Source: Hyphomicrobiales bacterium
GTDB lineage: Bacteria > Pseudomonadota > Alphaproteobacteria > Rhizobiales > Beijerinckiaceae
Reading direction: 5' to 3'
Assembly (NCBI GenBank): GCA_028290595.1
Contig: JAQGJO010000099.1
Span: 1 to 17,849 of the forward strand
DNA: 17,849 nt
Shown here one piece after another: positions 16,595 to 17,849 of this stretch. Under the pieces are notes generated by a model. It was given only the letters and a program-made list of their open reading frames with translations, did not search any database and was not told the origin of the DNA. Each line of letters starts with the position of its first letter. Within the stretch, counting starts at the first letter, position 1. The position numbers and the translations under genes are program-made.

Positions 16595-16624
16595 ATTGAT
16601 TTAAACAATAGAACTACCTAGATA
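16595..16624 (+). promoter_or_regulatory. Candidate oxyR promoter with overlapping inverted repeat
   Basis: TTGATT (16596-16601), a 17-bp spacer and TAGATA (16619-16624) form a plausible promoter, with transcription starting near 16631. The perfect inverted repeat ATTG-N7-CAAT (16595-16609), which contains a LysR-type T-N11-A, covers the -35 element and may mediate autorepression. Confidence 0.4.
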
Positions 16625-16653
16625 CATCGTCCAGATCAATCAACGGGACAGGC

Positions 16654-17568
16654 ATGAACCTTCGCGATCTTCAGTATATCCTCGCCCTAGCAGAGCATTC
16701 TCATTTTGGTAACGCAGCCGCCGCCTGCAATGTCAGCCAGCCGACACTGAGCGGCCAGGTGGCCAAGCTCGAGCAGGAGCTTGGCGTCGAAATCTTCCAT
16801 CGGGTCGGACGTTCGATCCGCCCGACCGAGGCCGGCGAACAGATTCTCGAACATGCCCGCCGCGCGGTCTCGGCCTCGAACGATATCGTCGACACGGCGC
16901 GCGCCAACCGCGATCCGCTGTCGGGCCGGCTGCGGCTCGGCGTCGTTCCGACGCTCGGTCCCTACCTGATGCCGTTCGTGTTGCCGGTGGTCGCCGACAA
17001 GCTGCCGAACGCGCCGCTCGTCATCGTCGAAGACATGACCGACAATCTGGTGCCGCTGGTAGCGGAAGGAAAACTCGACGCCGCCATTATAGCAACGACG
17101 CCGGAGCCGGCTGAACTGACGTCGATGGAATTGTTCGACGAGCCGTTCTGGGTGGCGACGCCGGCCAATCATCCCCTGCTCTCGCTCAAAACCCTGCGGT
17201 CGCAGGATATCGATCCGAAGTCGCTGCTGCTGCTCGCCGACGGCCATTGCCTGCGCGATCAGGTGATCGACCTGTGCGGCCATCCGCAGGTTGGCTCCGC
17301 CAGCAAGGCCGACACACGGGCAACCTCGCTGGAAATGCTGTTGCACCTGACGGCGGCGGGCCATGGCGTGACCCTGCTGCCGCAACTGGCGGTCGACAGC
17401 GGACGCGCCGCCAATATTCAGATCGCTATCCGGCCGCTCGCCGACGAGGCAGGCCGGCGCGTGCGGCTGGTCTATCGTCGCAACAGCCCGCGCCTGAAGG
17501 CGCTGGTCGAGCTGGCGCGGCTGATCCGCGCGTGCCTGCCCGACTCGGTTCGCAAACTGCAGAAATAA
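16654..17568 (+). CDS. oxyR: LysR-family hydrogen peroxide sensor OxyR
   Basis: OxyR activates peroxide-defence genes when H2O2 oxidises its sensor cysteines to a disulfide. The 304-residue protein has a LysR winged helix (MNLRDLQYILALAEHSHFGNAAAACNVSQPTLSGQVAKLE, residues 1-40) and an effector domain. The decisive evidence is LADGHCLRDQVIDLC, with Cys199 and Cys208 at the same numbers and spacing as E. coli OxyR. An extra Cys25 sits in the helix-turn-helix. It is divergent from ndk, and rubrerythrin follows 204 bp downstream on the same strand. There is no katG, katA or ahpC beside it in this window. Confidence 0.95.
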   Translation: MNLRDLQYILALAEHSHFGNAAAACNVSQPTLSGQVAKLEQELGVEIFHRVGRSIRPTEAGEQILEHARRAVSASNDIVDTARANRDPLSGRLRLGVVPTLGPYLMPFVLPVVADKLPNAPLVIVEDMTDNLVPLVAEGKLDAAIIATTPEPAELTSMELFDEPFWVATPANHPLLSLKTLRSQDIDPKSLLLLADGHCLRDQVIDLCGHPQVGSASKADTRATSLEMLLHLTAAGHGVTLLPQLAVDSGRAANIQIAIRPLADEAGRRVRLVYRRNSPRLKALVELARLIRACLPDSVRKLQK

Positions 17569-17572
17569 ATTG

Positions 17573-17609
17573 ATCGGCGCTTCCTATCGCTTCGATAGAA
17601 GCGCCCGAT
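17573..17609. promoter_or_regulatory. Candidate OxyR binding site / hairpin between oxyR and rubrerythrin
   Basis: Four tetramers with exact spacing: ATCG (17573), CTAT (17584), ATAG (17595) and CGAT (17606), giving 14 of 16 matches to the OxyR consensus. The same DNA can fold as a hairpin with a 3-base loop and two single-base bulges (GGCGCTTC paired with GAAGCGCC), so an oxyR terminator is the rival reading, but there is no T tract on the + side. It begins four bases after the oxyR stop and lies 163 bp before the rubrerythrin GTG. Confidence 0.5.
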
Positions 17610-17682
17610 ATTGCACTGCGACAAGACGTCCACATTCCGCGCGTGAGAGCGGAAACACCTCTGGATTCATTGACTTTGAAAC

Positions 17683-17695
17683 TGGAATAATTCCA
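17683..17695. promoter_or_regulatory. Irr/ICE-like palindrome upstream of rubrerythrin
   Basis: TGGAATAATTCCA is a perfect 13-bp palindrome with core GAA-N3-TTC, the layout of iron control elements bound by the rhizobial haem-responsive regulator Irr (consensus recalled as RGAA-N3-TTCY within flanking T/A). AATAAT at 17686-17691 could be a -10 element, with a weak -35 TGGATT at 17663-17668, so a bound repressor would block the promoter. Regulator identity is inferred. Confidence 0.4.
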
Positions 17696-17710
17696 AAAGT
17701 GGGGGCAATT

Positions 17711-17738
17711 CGGATGCTCCTCGCGGAACCCGCATCCG
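17711..17738 (+). other. Leader hairpin upstream of rubrerythrin
   Basis: CGGATGC (17711-17717) and GCATCCG (17732-17738) form a perfect 7-bp inverted repeat with a 14-base loop, between the presumed promoter and the ribosome binding site. It would lie in the 5' leader. Its function is unknown and it could be incidental. Confidence 0.4.
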
Positions 17739-17772
17739 GAGATTCAGCAACCATTCCCACGGAGGCGAAACA

Positions 17773-17849
17773 GTGGCTCTCAAGGGCAGCAAGACCGAAA
17801 ATAATCTCAAGGAAGCATTTGCCGGCGAATCGCAGGCGAACCGCCGTTA
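17773..17849 (+). CDS. Rubrerythrin, N-terminal fragment (3' end outside window)
   Basis: The frame opens at GTG 17773, preceded by GGAGG (17761-17765) seven bases upstream, and runs off the window after 25 codons. The residues MALKGSKTENNLKEAFAGES followed by QANRRY match the start of rubrerythrin: the helix ending in E-S-Q-A-x-x-R-Y carries the first diiron glutamate. Rubrerythrins reduce hydrogen peroxide at a diiron centre, in the cytoplasm. Its position after oxyR and behind candidate OxyR and Irr sites fits a peroxide and iron stress role. Only the N-terminus is visible, so the presence of a rubredoxin domain or a membrane extension (as in MbfA) cannot be judged. Confidence 0.82.
   Translation, partial: MALKGSKTENNLKEAFAGESQANRR

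Overview
The window is a GC-rich, densely coded piece of an alphaproteobacterial chromosome. Gene content and order point to the Rhizobiales (Hyphomicrobiales), most likely a Bradyrhizobium/Rhodopseudomonas/Xanthobacter-like lineage. The evidence is the hda-ppk-ppx string next to an AI-2E/PerM permease and close to purM-purN, several periplasmic Bug/TctC receptors, and palindromic intergenic repeats of a kind that, from memory, is common in Rhizobiales. This assignment is inference from gene content; there is no rRNA or other taxonomic marker here.

Layout. Positions 2-400 hold the 3' end of a Bug/TctC solute receptor on the + strand. Positions 433-6639 are a minus-strand block read right to left: a CDP-alcohol phosphatidyltransferase, the PerM-like permease, the DnaA-related regulator Hda, polyphosphate kinase (ppk) and exopolyphosphatase (ppx). 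The genes are tightly packed except for a 98-bp gap before ppk, which carries a very good Pho box. Positions 6658-8592 hold a DJ-1/PfpI-type enzyme (+) and a second Bug receptor (-), with palindromic repeats on either side of the enzyme gene. Positions 8760-10450 are the purM-purN operon (+). An unusual heptamer array follows, then a WYL-domain regulator (-) and a divergent metaxin/FAX-like glutathione transferase (+). Positions 12129-15862 form a minus-strand set: a molybdopterin oxidoreductase, a GFA-type zinc protein and a third Bug receptor. Positions 15962-17849 hold ndk (-) with a clean terminator, oxyR (+) and the start of a rubrerythrin gene (+) that runs off the window.

How the genes work together. 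Three regulatory circuits can be read from the DNA. (1) Phosphate: a two-unit Pho box upstream of ppk-ppx suggests that polyphosphate synthesis and breakdown are tied to PhoR-PhoB. (2) Peroxide: OxyR keeps both redox cysteines, at 199 and 208. Sequences with exact OxyR spacing (ATAG-N7-CTAT-N7-ATAG-N7-CTAT) occur on both sides of oxyR, one facing the ndk promoter and one upstream of rubrerythrin. An Irr/ICE-like palindrome also lies upstream of rubrerythrin, so iron and peroxide signals may meet there. (3) The WYL regulator has a perfect 7-3-7 inverted repeat at its start, shared with the divergent transferase gene.

No phage, transposase, CRISPR array, tRNA or rRNA was seen. The part least explained by known genes is the intergenic DNA: two oppositely oriented copies of a roughly 100-bp double-hairpin repeat whose arms differ in a compensatory way, and a facing heptamer repeat between purN and the WYL gene. 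No gap between genes exceeds 300 bp; the largest is 269 bp, between ndk and oxyR.
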